64,000 bases of DNA from Tunturibacter empetritectus (lineage in GTDB: Bacteria > Acidobacteriota > Terriglobia > Terriglobales > Acidobacteriaceae): assembly GCF_040358985.1 (NCBI RefSeq), contig NZ_CP132932.1, forward strand, positions 248,001-312,000. Direction: 5' to 3'. Positions 8,301 to 17,349 of the stretch are shown here, in pieces. The number at the start of each line of letters is the position of its first letter. Positions within the stretch are counted from its first letter, which is position 1. The translations under genes and the position numbers were made by a program. Below the pieces are notes generated by a model. It saw only the letters and a program-made list of their open reading frames with translations, was not told the DNA's origin and did no database searches.

Positions 8301-10139
8301 GTGCAGCGCACGCGTGAGGAAAATACTTTGGAATCCCGGCTTTACAACAGGCTCCTGTTTAGGCTTCTCGCTCTACCCGTTGCAGCACTTGCCGTTCTCG
8401 CTCTAATCCTTGGGTACGGCCTGCAGCGTGTCGAAGAAAGCGCAAGCGCTATCGACCGCGCCGACGTGGTCATTCTCCACGGTAATCGGCTCACCAGGTT
8501 AATCCTCGACGAAGAGACTGGCCTGCGAGGATTTCTCCTTACCCGCAATCCCGTTTTCCTCGAACCGTTACACTCCGCTGACCTGCAGATCGAGCCCGAG
8601 TTCGACACTCTCTTCTCGCTGGTCAAGCGTCCCGATCAAGTCGCCCGTCTGCAACGTCTTCAGGCCGAGCACAAGCAGTGGGAGCTCACCGCCTACCACG
8701 AGATCGACTCCTTCCCGAAAGATCCAGTCACCCTCGAGCAGGATCTCCTCCAGCGCAAGCAGGATATGGATCATCTACGCGCCCAGATGGATGAGTTCCT
8801 CAATATCGTCATCGAGCGCCGCGCCGTCCGTTCCGCCGAAAATATCCTCGTCAATCGAAACGCCAGGATCATCCTTGTCCTCACTGCCGCACTCATCGCT
8901 GGCCTTCTCGCGTGGGAGACGCGAAGAATCTTCCGGCTGCTCACAACCGCCTACACCCAGCAGATCAGAGAGATCAAACAACGCGCCGACGAATCCTACG
9001 CACGCGAGCAATGGCTGAACACCACCATCCGCAGCATTGGAGACGCCGTCATCGCCTGCGACACCGAGGGCAACATCGTCTTTATGAACCTCGTCGCGGA
9101 ACGGCTCACCGGCTGGAAGGAAGAAGAGTCCCACGGCATCTCGCTGCACACCGTCTTTCCCATCTTCAACGAAGACACCCGTGCCACGGTCGAAAATCCA
9201 GTCGATAAGGTGCGTCGCCTCGGCACTGTCGTCGGCTTGGCCAACCATACCTACCTGGTCTCCAAAGATGGCTCCGAGATCTGCATCGATGACAGTGGAG
9301 CGCCAATTCGCGACAGCTCCGGGAACATGATCGGGATCGTGCTCGTCTTCCGCGACATAACCGACCGGCGCATGTCCGAGGGCGCGCTCATGCGTGCCGA
9401 AAAGCTCGCCGCCGCCGGCCGTCTCGCCGCCTCGGTGGCACACGAGGTCAACAATCCGCTCGAAGGCCTCACCAACCTCGTCTACATCGCCCGCCGCTCC
9501 GACGAACTCGACGAGATCCGCCACCTCCTCTCGCAGGCAGAGAGCGAACTCGCCCGCATCGCCCACATCACCCGCCAGTCTCTCGGCTTCTATCGCGAGA
9601 CCACTCTCGCCGCGCACTTCAAGCCCGCCACCATCATCCACGAAGTTTGTGACTTCTATCAGACCCGTGCCGCAACTCTTGGGGTAACTCTTCTTGTCAA
9701 CACCACCACCGAGCGCGAGGTCCTTGGCACTGCCGGAGAGCTTCGCCAGATCCTCTCCAACCTCCTCGCCAACGGCCTCGATGCATGCTCCAAGGGAGAC
9801 ACCATTCGCCTGGAAGCCAACGCGGCCACCGATCCGCGGAACTCCACCCGCCCGGGCGTCCGCATCACCGTCGCAGACACGGGACAAGGCATTCTCCCCG
9901 AACATCTCAACAGCGTCTTCGAACCCTTCTTCACCACAAAAAAAGACACCGGTACCGGACTTGGCCTGTGGGTCTCGCGCGAACTCGTTGAAAAACACGG
10001 CGGCAGCCTGCGCGTCCGTTCGCGCACCCTCACCCCAGGTTGCGGCACCGTCTTTTCCATCTTCCTGCCCGTCCAGGGAGGGCGACACCCAGCCGCCGAA
10101 CTTGACGGACATCAGCCACAGAACCTCGCCGTTAACTAA
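8301..10139 (+). CDS. Sensor histidine kinase, CHASE3-PAS-HisKA-HATPase
   Basis: 612 residues if started at GTG 8301. TTG 8328, with GTGAGGA seven bases upstream, is the better-placed start. A transmembrane helix near residue 20-40 and a second near 190-205 flank a CHASE3 periplasmic helical sensor (DEETGLRGFLLTRNPVFLEP). A PAS domain follows (SIGDAVIACDTEGNIVFMN), then HisKA with the phospho-acceptor His in SVAHEVNNPLEGL, then the ATPase N-box and TGTGLGLWVSRELVEKHGG. It autophosphorylates and passes phosphate to an unidentified regulator, since no response regulator gene is adjacent. It resembles the second kinase at 48724-50178 in its catalytic half. Confidence 0.92.
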   Translation: MQRTREENTLESRLYNRLLFRLLALPVAALAVLALILGYGLQRVEESASAIDRADVVILHGNRLTRLILDEETGLRGFLLTRNPVFLEPLHSADLQIEPEFDTLFSLVKRPDQVARLQRLQAEHKQWELTAYHEIDSFPKDPVTLEQDLLQRKQDMDHLRAQMDEFLNIVIERRAVRSAENILVNRNARIILVLTAALIAGLLAWETRRIFRLLTTAYTQQIREIKQRADESYAREQWLNTTIRSIGDAVIACDTEGNIVFMNLVAERLTGWKEEESHGISLHTVFPIFNEDTRATVENPVDKVRRLGTVVGLANHTYLVSKDGSEICIDDSGAPIRDSSGNMIGIVLVFRDITDRRMSEGALMRAEKLAAAGRLAASVAHEVNNPLEGLTNLVYIARRSDELDEIRHLLSQAESELARIAHITRQSLGFYRETTLAAHFKPATIIHEVCDFYQTRAATLGVTLLVNTTTEREVLGTAGELRQILSNLLANGLDACSKGDTIRLEANAATDPRNSTRPGVRITVADTGQGILPEHLNSVFEPFFTTKKDTGTGLGLWVSRELVEKHGGSLRVRSRTLTPGCGTVFSIFLPVQGGRHPAAELDGHQPQNLAVN

Positions 10140-10320
10140 AGCGAAATTGACGATGACGCAGGTCATCTTGTAGCCGATACAGATGTCCCGTGTATCGACT
10201 CTACATAGAGAGTCTTCAGACGGATCATCCTACTCAACAGGAATCCACTCGACCAACTCTGTAAATTGCACGCTGCGTCAGGCCCCTGTGCGTCATCTAA
10301 GGCATAGGGAGAGTCACCTC

Positions 10321-10773
10321 ATGTCGACCAACACCAACCACGCCTCATCCGCCGGCACCGCAGTCGCCGCCTCTGCCGTCTTCGATATCCAGAAGATCGC
10401 CGCCAGCTTTCCAGACCACGCCGACACCATGCTGATCGACACCCGTCTCACCGACGAGCCTCACGCCAGCTCCCGCGTCTTTCGCGTCTACCGTCCAGTC
10501 GCGGCGCACTATCACGCCACCTGCGACGAATATCTCTCCGTCCTCTCCGGCCGCGCAAAGTTTTTCCTCGGCGAAGCCCCGCCCTTCGAAGCCGGTCCCG
10601 GCCAGCTCATCTTCTTCAAACAGAGCACGGTCCACGGCATCCCAGAGATCCTTGAAGAGCCCTTCGTCGTCCTTGCCGTCGACACCCCTCGCCGCGATCC
10701 CAGCGACGTTCACCTCGTAGACCCCGCCGACGGAACACCCGAAAGCTTCATCCAAAGCAAGCGCCTGTATTGA
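10321..10773 (+). CDS. Small cupin-domain protein
   Basis: 150 residues with a single cupin barrel. Motif 1 reads HYHATCDEYLSVLSGRAKFF and motif 2 is PGQLIFFKQSTVHGIPE, giving His/Glu metal ligands in the usual positions. The ATG at 10321 is preceded by AGGGAGA; the frame extends upstream but without a better start. Single-domain cupins may be isomerases, dioxygenases or binding proteins, so the function is open. No obvious partner gene is coupled to it. Confidence 0.82.
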   Translation: MSTNTNHASSAGTAVAASAVFDIQKIAASFPDHADTMLIDTRLTDEPHASSRVFRVYRPVAAHYHATCDEYLSVLSGRAKFFLGEAPPFEAGPGQLIFFKQSTVHGIPEILEEPFVVLAVDTPRRDPSDVHLVDPADGTPESFIQSKRLY

Positions 10774-10851
10774 ATCTCCACAAAACTCCCGCGCAAGCCC
10801 TATCATCATTCACAGAGCCACACGCAAGGCCTGGAAAGCCCATCACCCCAC

Positions 10852-12123
10852 ATGATCGCTGAAATCATCGCTGTCGGCTCCGAGATGCTCACGCCCCATC
10901 GGCAGGACACCAACTCCCTCTACCTTACCGACGGCCTCAACGATGTCGGCGTCCAGGTCGCATTCAAGACCATCGTCGGCGACAATCTCTCCCACCTCAC
11001 CAGCGCCGCCTCAATCGCCATCGCGCGCGCCGACATCGTCCTCTTCTCCGGCGGCCTCGGCCCCACCGAAGACGATCTCACCCGCGAAGCCGTCGCCGCC
11101 GCGCTTAACCTCACGCTGCGCTCCGACCCCGCGATCCTCGTCCAGCTTCACAAGCGCTTCGCCGCGCGCCAGATGGTCATGCCGCCCAACAACGTCAAAC
11201 AGGCCGACGTGCTCGACGGCGCCATCATTCTCGAAAACCCTACCGGCAGCGCCCCCGGCCAGTTCCTCGACATCGCCGTCCTCGATGCCAGCGGCCAGCC
11301 CATTCGCAAGATCGTTATCCTCCTCCCCGGCCCGCCCCGGGAGCTAAAGCCTCTCTTCGACACCGAGGTCAAACCCCGCCTCGCCGCCGATCTTCCCCCG
11401 CGCCACCTCGCCAAGCGTCTCCTTCGCATGGCCCTCATCCCCGAGTCGCACGTCGACGCAAGAACCGCCCCCATCTACCAGCAGTACTCCGACGTCGAGA
11501 CCACCATCCTCGCCGGCTCCGCCGAGATCCAGCTCCACTTCCTCTGCGCCAAACCCACCCTCGCCGAAGCCCAGCGCCGCGTTGACGAGCTCGTCGAAAA
11601 GATCGAAGCCGAGATGGAAGACTCCATCTTCTCCTCCCACGGCGAATCCCTCGAAGAGGTCGTACTCCTCAACCTCGGCCTCCGTGACCTCACCCTCGCC
11701 ACCGCCGAGAGCTGCACCGGCGGCCTCCTCGCGCAGCGTCTCACCGCCATCGCCGGCAGCTCGCGTTACTTCCTCGGCGGCGCAGTCGTCTACAGCGACG
11801 CCCTCAAAACCACCTTCGCCGGCGTTCCCTCCGAACTCGTCGCCACCAAGGGCCCAGTCTCCCCCGAAGTCGCACGCGCCCTCGCCGAAGGCATCCGCTC
11901 GCGCACGGGAGCCTCGCTCGGCGTCTCGATCACCTGCATCGCAGGCCCGGGCCCCGGAGCACCCGGCCCCGACGCCGACAAACCCATCGGCCTCGTCTAC
12001 ATCGCACTCGCCAGCGCCCAAACCACCCAGGTCAAAGAGCTCAACCTCCGCGGCGACCGCGAGATGATCCGCTGGTGGGCCAGCCAGCATGCCCTCGAAC
12101 TGATCCGCCACCACATCCTCTAG
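10852..12123 (+). CDS. cinA: CinA family protein: nucleotide-binding domain plus NMN amidohydrolase domain
   Basis: 423 residues. The N-terminal half is the MoaB-like domain (IIAVGSEMLTPHRQDTNS, FSGGLGPTEDDLTRE, LLPGPPRELKPLFD). The C-terminal half is the PncC-type nicotinamide mononucleotide deamidase (TAESCTGGLLAQRLTAIAGS, GGAVVYSDALK, ITCIAGPGPG). CinA proteins recycle NMN in pyridine nucleotide salvage and were first seen as competence-induced. Length is normal for the fused form. It stands 84 bp before plsY on the same strand. Confidence 0.95.
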   Translation: MIAEIIAVGSEMLTPHRQDTNSLYLTDGLNDVGVQVAFKTIVGDNLSHLTSAASIAIARADIVLFSGGLGPTEDDLTREAVAAALNLTLRSDPAILVQLHKRFAARQMVMPPNNVKQADVLDGAIILENPTGSAPGQFLDIAVLDASGQPIRKIVILLPGPPRELKPLFDTEVKPRLAADLPPRHLAKRLLRMALIPESHVDARTAPIYQQYSDVETTILAGSAEIQLHFLCAKPTLAEAQRRVDELVEKIEAEMEDSIFSSHGESLEEVVLLNLGLRDLTLATAESCTGGLLAQRLTAIAGSSRYFLGGAVVYSDALKTTFAGVPSELVATKGPVSPEVARALAEGIRSRTGASLGVSITCIAGPGPGAPGPDADKPIGLVYIALASAQTTQVKELNLRGDREMIRWWASQHALELIRHHIL

Positions 12124-12207
12124 CCGCACGCCGCAATCCGCCAGCGGCACTCACACGCCGACCGTAAGACCATCCTCATACGCACTTGCTAAACTCATTC
12201 GGACGAC

Positions 12208-12819
12208 ATGAACCCCTGGCTCCTCTCCATTCCGCTCGCCTACCTCCTTGGGTCCATCCCCTTCGGCTATCTGCTCGTAAAGATCTTTCGCCACGAAGAC
12301 ATCCGCGCCACCGGCAGCGGTAACATCGGGGCCACCAACGTAGCCCGCAGCGGAGCCAAAGGCCTCGGCATCGCCACGCTCCTGCTCGACGTCGGCAAAT
12401 CCTTCCTCGCCGTAAAGATCGCCCTGCATCTCGCACCCGGAAACTACGACCTCGCCGTCATCACCGCCGTCGCCGCCATCGTGGGACACGTCTTCCCCAT
12501 CTGGCTCGGCTTCCGCGGCGGCAAAGGCGTCGCCAGCGCGCTCGGCGTCATGCTCGCCCTTAGTCTGGCCGCAGCCGCATGCACCTTCGGCATCTTTCTC
12601 GTCATCTTTCTCCTCACCCGCTACGTCTCCCTCGCTTCCATGATCGGCTCCGCCACCTTCCCGCTCTTCGGCCTCTACTTTCTGCCGCAACGAACTCCCC
12701 TGGTCATCGCCGGCCTCATCTTCATTCCACTTCTGGTCACCGTCAAACACCACGAAAACATCCGCCGCCTCCTGGCAGGCACGGAGAGCCGCTTCGGCAA
12801 GAAAAAGGCGGTTGCATGA
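12208..12819 (+). CDS. plsY: Acyl-phosphate:glycerol-3-phosphate acyltransferase PlsY
   Basis: 203-residue inner-membrane enzyme that puts the first acyl chain on glycerol 3-phosphate. Conserved loops: GSIPFGYLLVK, DIRATGSGNIGATNVARSG and GHVFPIWLGFRGGKGVAS, separated by hydrophobic helices (about five in total). Its stop overlaps the gpsA start by 4 bp (ATGA at 12816-12819), so substrate supply and use are translationally coupled. Confidence 0.97.
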   Translation: MNPWLLSIPLAYLLGSIPFGYLLVKIFRHEDIRATGSGNIGATNVARSGAKGLGIATLLLDVGKSFLAVKIALHLAPGNYDLAVITAVAAIVGHVFPIWLGFRGGKGVASALGVMLALSLAAAACTFGIFLVIFLLTRYVSLASMIGSATFPLFGLYFLPQRTPLVIAGLIFIPLLVTVKHHENIRRLLAGTESRFGKKKAVA

Positions 12820-13817
12820 GCCGAATCGCCGTCCTGGGTGCTGGTGCCTGGGGCACCGCCCTCGCTCTCTCCCTCGCCCGTCGCGGAGGTCACGAGCTCT
12901 TCCTCTGGTCGCACTCCCCCGCCCTCGCCGACCAGCTCAGCGAAGCCGGCGAGAATCTGCGCTACCTCCCAGGCTTCACCCTGCCCGTAGACATTCACGT
13001 CACCTCCGACCTCCCACGCGCTATCTTCGAGGCCGACATTCTCCTCTGTGTCACCCCCTCGCAACATCTGCGCGGAGTCCTCACCCACATCGCCCCCCTG
13101 CTCACCCGCGGCCAGATCATCCTCAGCGCCAGCAAAGGCATCGAGGAGACCAGCTTCCTCCGCATGTCGCAGGTCGTCGCCTCGGTCACTTCCGCCACGC
13201 GCAATCCCTTCGCCGTTCTCAGCGGCCCCTCCTTCGCGCAGGAGGTCGCAGCCGGCATGCCCACCGCAGTCGTCGTCGCCTCCGAAGTCCCGCAGGTCGC
13301 CCAGACCATCCAGCGCGACTTCACCTCGCCCAGCCTGCGCGTCTACACCAACGAGGACGTCCCCGGCGTCGAACTCGGCGGCTCGCTCAAAAACGTCATC
13401 GCCCTCGCCGCCGGCGTCGCCAACGGCCTCAACCTCGGCCACAACTCCTCCGCCGCCCTCATCACCCGCGGCATCGCCGAGATGACCCGACTCGCCGTAG
13501 CCTGCGGTGGCCGCCGTCAAACCCTCGCAGGCCTCTCCGGCGCAGGCGACCTCATCCTTACCTGCACCGGCTCTCTCTCGCGCAACCGCGCCGTCGGCAT
13601 CGAACTTGGCCGTGGCCGCCAGCTTCCGGACATCATCGCCGGCCTCAACGGCAAGGTAGCCGAAGGCGTTCGCAGCACCGCCGCCGCCCTTGGTCTGGCC
13701 GCACGCTATGCCGTCGAGATGCCCATTACCCAGCAGGTCGACGCCATCCTCCATCACAACAAGAGCCCCAAAGAGGCCATCCGCGAACTCATGGCCCGCC
13801 CAGGCCGCGACGAATAG
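12816..13817 (+). CDS. gpsA: NAD(P)+-dependent glycerol-3-phosphate dehydrogenase
   Basis: 333 residues. It reduces dihydroxyacetone phosphate to glycerol 3-phosphate for phospholipids. The N-terminal Rossmann motif is VLGAGAWGTALALSLARRG. The catalytic region has ILSASKGIEETSF, LSGPSFAQEVAAGMPTA and the C-terminal domain VELGGSLKNVIALAAGVANG with TRGIAEM. The start is the ATG that overlaps the plsY stop. It is followed immediately by repeat copy C. Confidence 0.97.
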   Translation: MSRIAVLGAGAWGTALALSLARRGGHELFLWSHSPALADQLSEAGENLRYLPGFTLPVDIHVTSDLPRAIFEADILLCVTPSQHLRGVLTHIAPLLTRGQIILSASKGIEETSFLRMSQVVASVTSATRNPFAVLSGPSFAQEVAAGMPTAVVVASEVPQVAQTIQRDFTSPSLRVYTNEDVPGVELGGSLKNVIALAAGVANGLNLGHNSSAALITRGIAEMTRLAVACGGRRQTLAGLSGAGDLILTCTGSLSRNRAVGIELGRGRQLPDIIAGLNGKVAEGVRSTAAALGLAARYAVEMPITQQVDAILHHNKSPKEAIRELMARPGRDE

Positions 13818-13824
13818 CCTTATT

Positions 13825-13926
13825 CCCTTCCGACTAAAGGGAGGACCGAAGAAGCCAATAAGCCAAGACAAGGTATACAAGTCACGAAGTGACCGCGCGC
13901 CGCGCAGGCGGCCCGTCCGGCAGGAC
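13825..13926 (+). repeat. Hairpin-rich intergenic repeat, copy C
   Basis: Begins eight bases after the gpsA stop. Hairpin CCCTT/AAGGG (13825-13841) with GGGAGGACCGAA, then CAAGACAAGGTATACAA (from 13864), GTCACGAAGTGAC, a middle hairpin changed to GCCGC/GCGGC, and GTCCGGCAGGAC to 13926. The middle stem differs in sequence from copies B and D but still pairs. Confidence 0.88.
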
Positions 13927-13986
13927 GCCAGCCCTATCTTCCCCCGCAGTTGGCACACAGGCTGTTTTACGCCTAAGCTGGTACGC

Positions 13987-14187
13987 ATGCACGAGCACGA
14001 ACACGAGCACGGTCACATCCCTCCCCCCGACCTTCCCCGGCACAAGACCTACATGGGATTCCGTCCGCACATCTTCATCGGCGGCCTCGTCCTCATTGCA
14101 ATCCTCTTCCTCTATCTCCTCCTGCTCGTGCGCCCGTCGGTCTGGCCGTCTCACGCCGCTCCGGCATCTACCTCCGCACCGAACTAA
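13987..14187 (+). CDS. Small single-span membrane protein with His-rich N-terminus
   Basis: 66 residues. The N-terminus is MHEHEHEHGH, alternating His and Glu, a likely metal-binding tail. It is followed by one transmembrane helix (IGGLVLIAILFLYLLLLV) and a short Pro/Ser/Ala tail. No strong ribosome binding site precedes the ATG. No family is recognised. A second small membrane protein follows on the same strand, so the two may form a pair. Confidence 0.6.
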   Translation: MHEHEHEHGHIPPPDLPRHKTYMGFRPHIFIGGLVLIAILFLYLLLLVRPSVWPSHAAPASTSAPN

Positions 14188-14259
14188 ACCTCTACCCGGC
14201 CAAATCGAATCGCCTCCCAGCGTGCAAATCCAGCGGCTGACTCAAGCATCCAATGGCTC

Positions 14260-14502
14260 ATGAGCAAGCCAACCCCATCCAACAGCGATCCCACTCCAGA
14301 GAAGCGCGAGAGCGACTCCTCATTCCTTCCAGTCGTCGTAGCCTTCGCAGTTGCGATCCTGGTCATCATGGTCGCCGCCATCATCTTCATCAAGACACGG
14401 CAGACCAAAGCGATTCCTAACCCCAAAGAACCTCACCCTACTTCACAGATCATGCCGGCCAGTCCATCTTTCAGCCCGGCTGACAAGATCCAACTAAGCT
14501 AA
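14260..14502 (+). CDS. Small single-span membrane protein
   Basis: 80 residues with a Ser/Pro/Lys/Glu-rich N-terminus (about 24 residues), one hydrophobic helix (VVVAFAVAILVIMVAAIIFI) and a Pro-rich C-terminal tail ending SPADKIQLS. The arrangement resembles the preceding 66-residue protein, and both may be small inner-membrane components. No known domain and no enzyme motif. Confidence 0.6.
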   Translation: MSKPTPSNSDPTPEKRESDSSFLPVVVAFAVAILVIMVAAIIFIKTRQTKAIPNPKEPHPTSQIMPASPSFSPADKIQLS

Positions 14503-14549
14503 GCTCGATTGATCCTTAGTCTTAATGCTTAACCTCTTGGAGAAGCAAG

Positions 14550-15497
14550 ATGAAGATTCTCGTTGTCGGCGCTGGTGCAGTTGGCGGTTACTTCGGAGCG
14601 CGTCTCGCGCAGGCAGGCCGCGACGTCACCTTTCTTGTCAGACCCGCTAGAGCAGAGCAACTTCAAAAAGACGGTCTTCGCATCCTAAGCCCGCACGGCG
14701 ACGCCACCCTTAAGCCGAAGACCATCACCACCAGCGAGATCACCACTCCCTACGACCTCATCTTTCTCAGCGTAAAAGCCCAGGCACTCGATCAGGCGAT
14801 CAAAGACTTGACACCCGCCGTCGGGCCGGACACGATGATCTATCCCGTGCTCAACGGCATGCGCCACATGGAGACGCTAAGCCAAGTCTTCGGCGAGCAA
14901 AAAGTTTTAGGCGGTGTCTGCATGGTCTCGACCGAACTCGACGATCAAAACCGCATCGTCCAGATGACGCCCATGCAAAAGCTCATCTATGGCGAACGCA
15001 ACGGCGAATGCGAGCGCAGCGGGGAAATCACCCCGCGCATTCGCGCACTCGACGAAGCACTCCGCGACGCAAGCTTCGACACCGAACTCTCCGCCACCAT
15101 CACCCAGGCCATGTGGCATAAGTGGGTCATGATCGCCTCCCTGGGCCTCGTCACCTGCCTCCTCGGCGGCCCTATCGGGGAGGTAAACTCCGTGCCCGAC
15201 GGCGAACAGACCGCGCTCCAGGCCGTCGACGAGTGCGTCGCCATCGGCAAAGCCTGTGGCTTCCCCTACCCACCGCCCCTGCACGAATGGCTTCGCAAAC
15301 AAGCCACCGCCAAAGACTCGAAGCTCACCTCATCTCTGTATCGCGATCTGCAAAAAGGCGCTCCCATCGAGGTCGACACAATCCTCGGCGACCTGCTCGA
15401 CCAGGGCCACGCCCATCACCTCGAAACGCCTCTGCTCCAGGCCTGCTGCGTTCGCCTCCGCGTCTACCAGAACAACCTCAAGTCAGGACAGCCATAA
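14550..15497 (+). CDS. panE: Ketopantoate reductase family protein (PanE/ApbA)
   Basis: 315 residues. It has the NADP-binding motif VVGAGAVGGYFGARLAQAGR at the N-terminus, a substrate-side Asn in PVLNGMRHM and the C-terminal ApbA helical domain with MWHKWVMIASLGLVTCLLGG and EVDTILGDLLDQGHAH. Family members reduce 2-dehydropantoate in the coenzyme A pathway. Paralogues of other specificity are common, so the symbol is provisional. AGGTCTTGGAGAAG-type sequence just upstream (GGAGAAG) supports the start. Confidence 0.85.
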   Translation: MKILVVGAGAVGGYFGARLAQAGRDVTFLVRPARAEQLQKDGLRILSPHGDATLKPKTITTSEITTPYDLIFLSVKAQALDQAIKDLTPAVGPDTMIYPVLNGMRHMETLSQVFGEQKVLGGVCMVSTELDDQNRIVQMTPMQKLIYGERNGECERSGEITPRIRALDEALRDASFDTELSATITQAMWHKWVMIASLGLVTCLLGGPIGEVNSVPDGEQTALQAVDECVAIGKACGFPYPPPLHEWLRKQATAKDSKLTSSLYRDLQKGAPIEVDTILGDLLDQGHAHHLETPLLQACCVRLRVYQNNLKSGQP

Positions 15498-15532
15498 CAT
15501 TCGCGCGCAACCGCACGATCACCGCTTTTAGC

Positions 15533-15952
15533 TCAATCAAATGCCAACTCCTCGATCCGCGGTGGGCGCTGATCAAAGTCGCTATATCGAATCCATCGCG
15601 GACGAACGACAAAGTAAACCAGCCCCGCCCAGTCCTGACGACTCACCCCATCCGGCCACGCGGAGAAGTAGACACGCTTGTACCGCGTCAACTCCTCGCC
15701 CACCGGCAGAGACGCCTCGCCTTCCAACTGCACCGTCTTCTCTCCCTCCCATCCCACCACCACACTGGCCTTCGGATTGGAAATAAGGTTCCGGTATTTG
15801 CGAGTGGTGTTGAGAGTATCGAAGACAATCTCAAGATCTTCCGTCACCGCAATCCCGACAAGGGCAGACTGCGGCACACCGTCGCCCGAGATGCTTCCGA
15901 CCACAGCAAGCTTATGACCCGCAAGGAACTCGTAAAGCTCCGCCTTCGTCAT
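15533..15952 (-). CDS. Pyridoxamine 5'-phosphate oxidase-like flavin-binding protein
   Basis: 139 residues with the split-barrel FMN/F420-binding fold: FLAGHKLAVVGSISGDGVPQSALVGIAV, then IVFDTLNTTRKYRNLISNPKASVVVGW, then the C-terminal WAGLVYFVVRPRWIRYSD. This arrangement is typical of the PNPOx-like general-stress and F420-dependent family rather than PdxH itself. The substrate is unknown. It converges with the PanE-type gene, with a 35-bp gap. Confidence 0.8.
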   Translation of the reverse strand: MTKAELYEFLAGHKLAVVGSISGDGVPQSALVGIAVTEDLEIVFDTLNTTRKYRNLISNPKASVVVGWEGEKTVQLEGEASLPVGEELTRYKRVYFSAWPDGVSRQDWAGLVYFVVRPRWIRYSDFDQRPPRIEELAFD

Positions 15953-16223
15953 ATTCGTCCATAACTAACAACGATTCCCGTCATCAACGATAAGCCCGTC
16001 ACCACGAAAGTCAACGATCGAAAACCCCGTTCAGCTTAACCGCCCCATCCCACTCGCTATTCCGTCCCCTCTAAAGTCGTCATCCAGAACGTAGTGACGG
16101 ATCCCCGTATTTCAAATTTTCATATGGCCAGCTGCAAGGTTGGCCTGCTTTGGTCTTGCGCTAACGAGCGTTGAACACTGGCTAGTCGAGCCTCTCCCTC
16201 AACATTGCTAAACTAGCAGTAGC

Positions 16224-17225
16224 ATGGCTTTTTCCATCTTCGGCAAACGCGACAAATCCGACCAGCAACCCGACCAGCCCACCGCAGTAGCTCCAGAGCC
16301 GCAGGAGCCGAAGCGCGGACTCTTCGACCGGATGAAGCAGGCGGTCACCCGCACCCGCGAGTCCTTCTCAGAGTCCATAAGCTCCGTCATCGCCCTCACC
16401 CGTGAGGTCGACGAGACCACCCTGGTCAACCTCGAGCCTCTCCTGCTCGCCGCCGACCTCGGCGCCCCCACCACCGCCCTCGTCATGGAGAACCTCCGGC
16501 AGCGCGCCCTCCGCGTCGGCATCCAGGGCGGCGACGACCTCAAGCGTCTCCTCAAAGCCGAGCTCAAGCAGATCCTCGACAACGTAGCCCGCCCCATCAC
16601 CCACCCCCCCACGCCGCCCGAGGTCATCATGATGGTCGGGGTCAACGGCACCGGCAAGACCACCACCACCGGCAAGCTTGCCGCACACTTCACTGCGCAG
16701 GGCCGCACCGTCCTGCTCTGCGCCGCCGACACCTTCCGTGCCGCCGCGATTGAACAATTAGAGGTCTGGGCCCAGCGCTCCGACGTTCAGATCATTAAGA
16801 CCAAGCAGGGCGGCGACCCCTCAGCCGCCCTCTACGACGCCTGCACCGCCGCCAAAGCCCGCAATACGCAGATCCTCATCGTCGACACCGCCGGCCGCCT
16901 CCACACCAAGACCGACCTGATGAAAGAGCTCGACAAGATGCGTCGGACAGCAGAGAAGTTGATCCCCGGCGCCCCACACCAGACCCTCCTCGTCATGGAC
17001 GCGACGACAGGTCAAAATGGGTTGACGCAAGCCCGCCTTTTCACCGAAGCCGCCCACGTTACCGGCATCGTCCTCACCAAGCTCGACGGCACAGCCAAAG
17101 GTGGCATCGTCCTGGCTATCGCAACAGAGCTGAAACTCCCAGTCATCTACGCGGGCATCGGCGAAAAGCTCGAAGACATCATCCCCTTTGACAGCGCCAG
17201 CTTCATCGACTCCCTACTCGACTGA
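16224..17225 (+). CDS. ftsY: Signal recognition particle receptor FtsY
   Basis: 333 residues. SRP-type GTPase that docks SRP-ribosome complexes at the membrane. NG domain: [18 protein letters not shown] (P-loop), [30 protein letters not shown] and [10 protein letters not shown]. The N-terminal acidic A domain is short (about 30 residues, rich in Gln/Pro/Glu), as in many non-enteric FtsY. It is followed by repeat copy D. Confidence 0.97.
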   Translation: MAFSIFGKRDKSDQQPDQPTAVAPEPQEPKRGLFDRMKQAVTRTRESFSESISSVIALTREVDETTLVNLEPLLLAADLGAPTTALVMENLRQRALRVGIQGGDDLKRLLKAELKQILDNVARPITHPPTPPEVIMMVGVNGTGKTTTTGKLAAHFTAQGRTVLLCAADTFRAAAIEQLEVWAQRSDVQIIKTKQGGDPSAALYDACTAAKARNTQILIVDTAGRLHTKTDLMKELDKMRRTAEKLIPGAPHQTLLVMDATTGQNGLTQARLFTEAAHVTGIVLTKLDGTAKGGIVLAIATELKLPVIYAGIGEKLEDIIPFDSASFIDSLLD

Positions 17226-17230
17226 AGCAG

Positions 17231-17333
17231 TCCCTCCGAGCATCGCGAGGACCGAAACCATTCCCGAGTCAAGACAAGGTACACAAGTCACGAAGTGACC
17301 GCCCCACGCGCAGTGGGCCCGTCCGGCAGGACA
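17231..17333 (+). repeat. Hairpin-rich intergenic repeat, copy D
   Basis: Starts five bases after the ftsY stop. It has a CCTC/GAGG-type hairpin with GAGGACCGAA, CAAGACAAGGTACACAA (from 17270), GTCACGAAGTGAC, CCCAC/GTGGG and GTCCGGCAGGACA to 17333. It is very close to copy B. It sits between the converging ends of ftsY and the GH3 gene. Confidence 0.88.
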
Positions 17334-17349
17334 GGCCCCTCGCATCTTT

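Noticed and set aside
8775..10166. 463-codon minus-strand frame opposite the CHASE3 histidine kinase
   Set aside because: Antisense to a clear kinase. Long antisense frames are expected with this high-GC codon use; the sequence has an acidic Gly/Asp/Val shadow flavour and no domain.
12675..13988. 437-codon minus-strand frame opposite plsY-gpsA
   Set aside because: Shadow of two well-identified coupled genes; Gly/Asp/Ala-rich without motifs.
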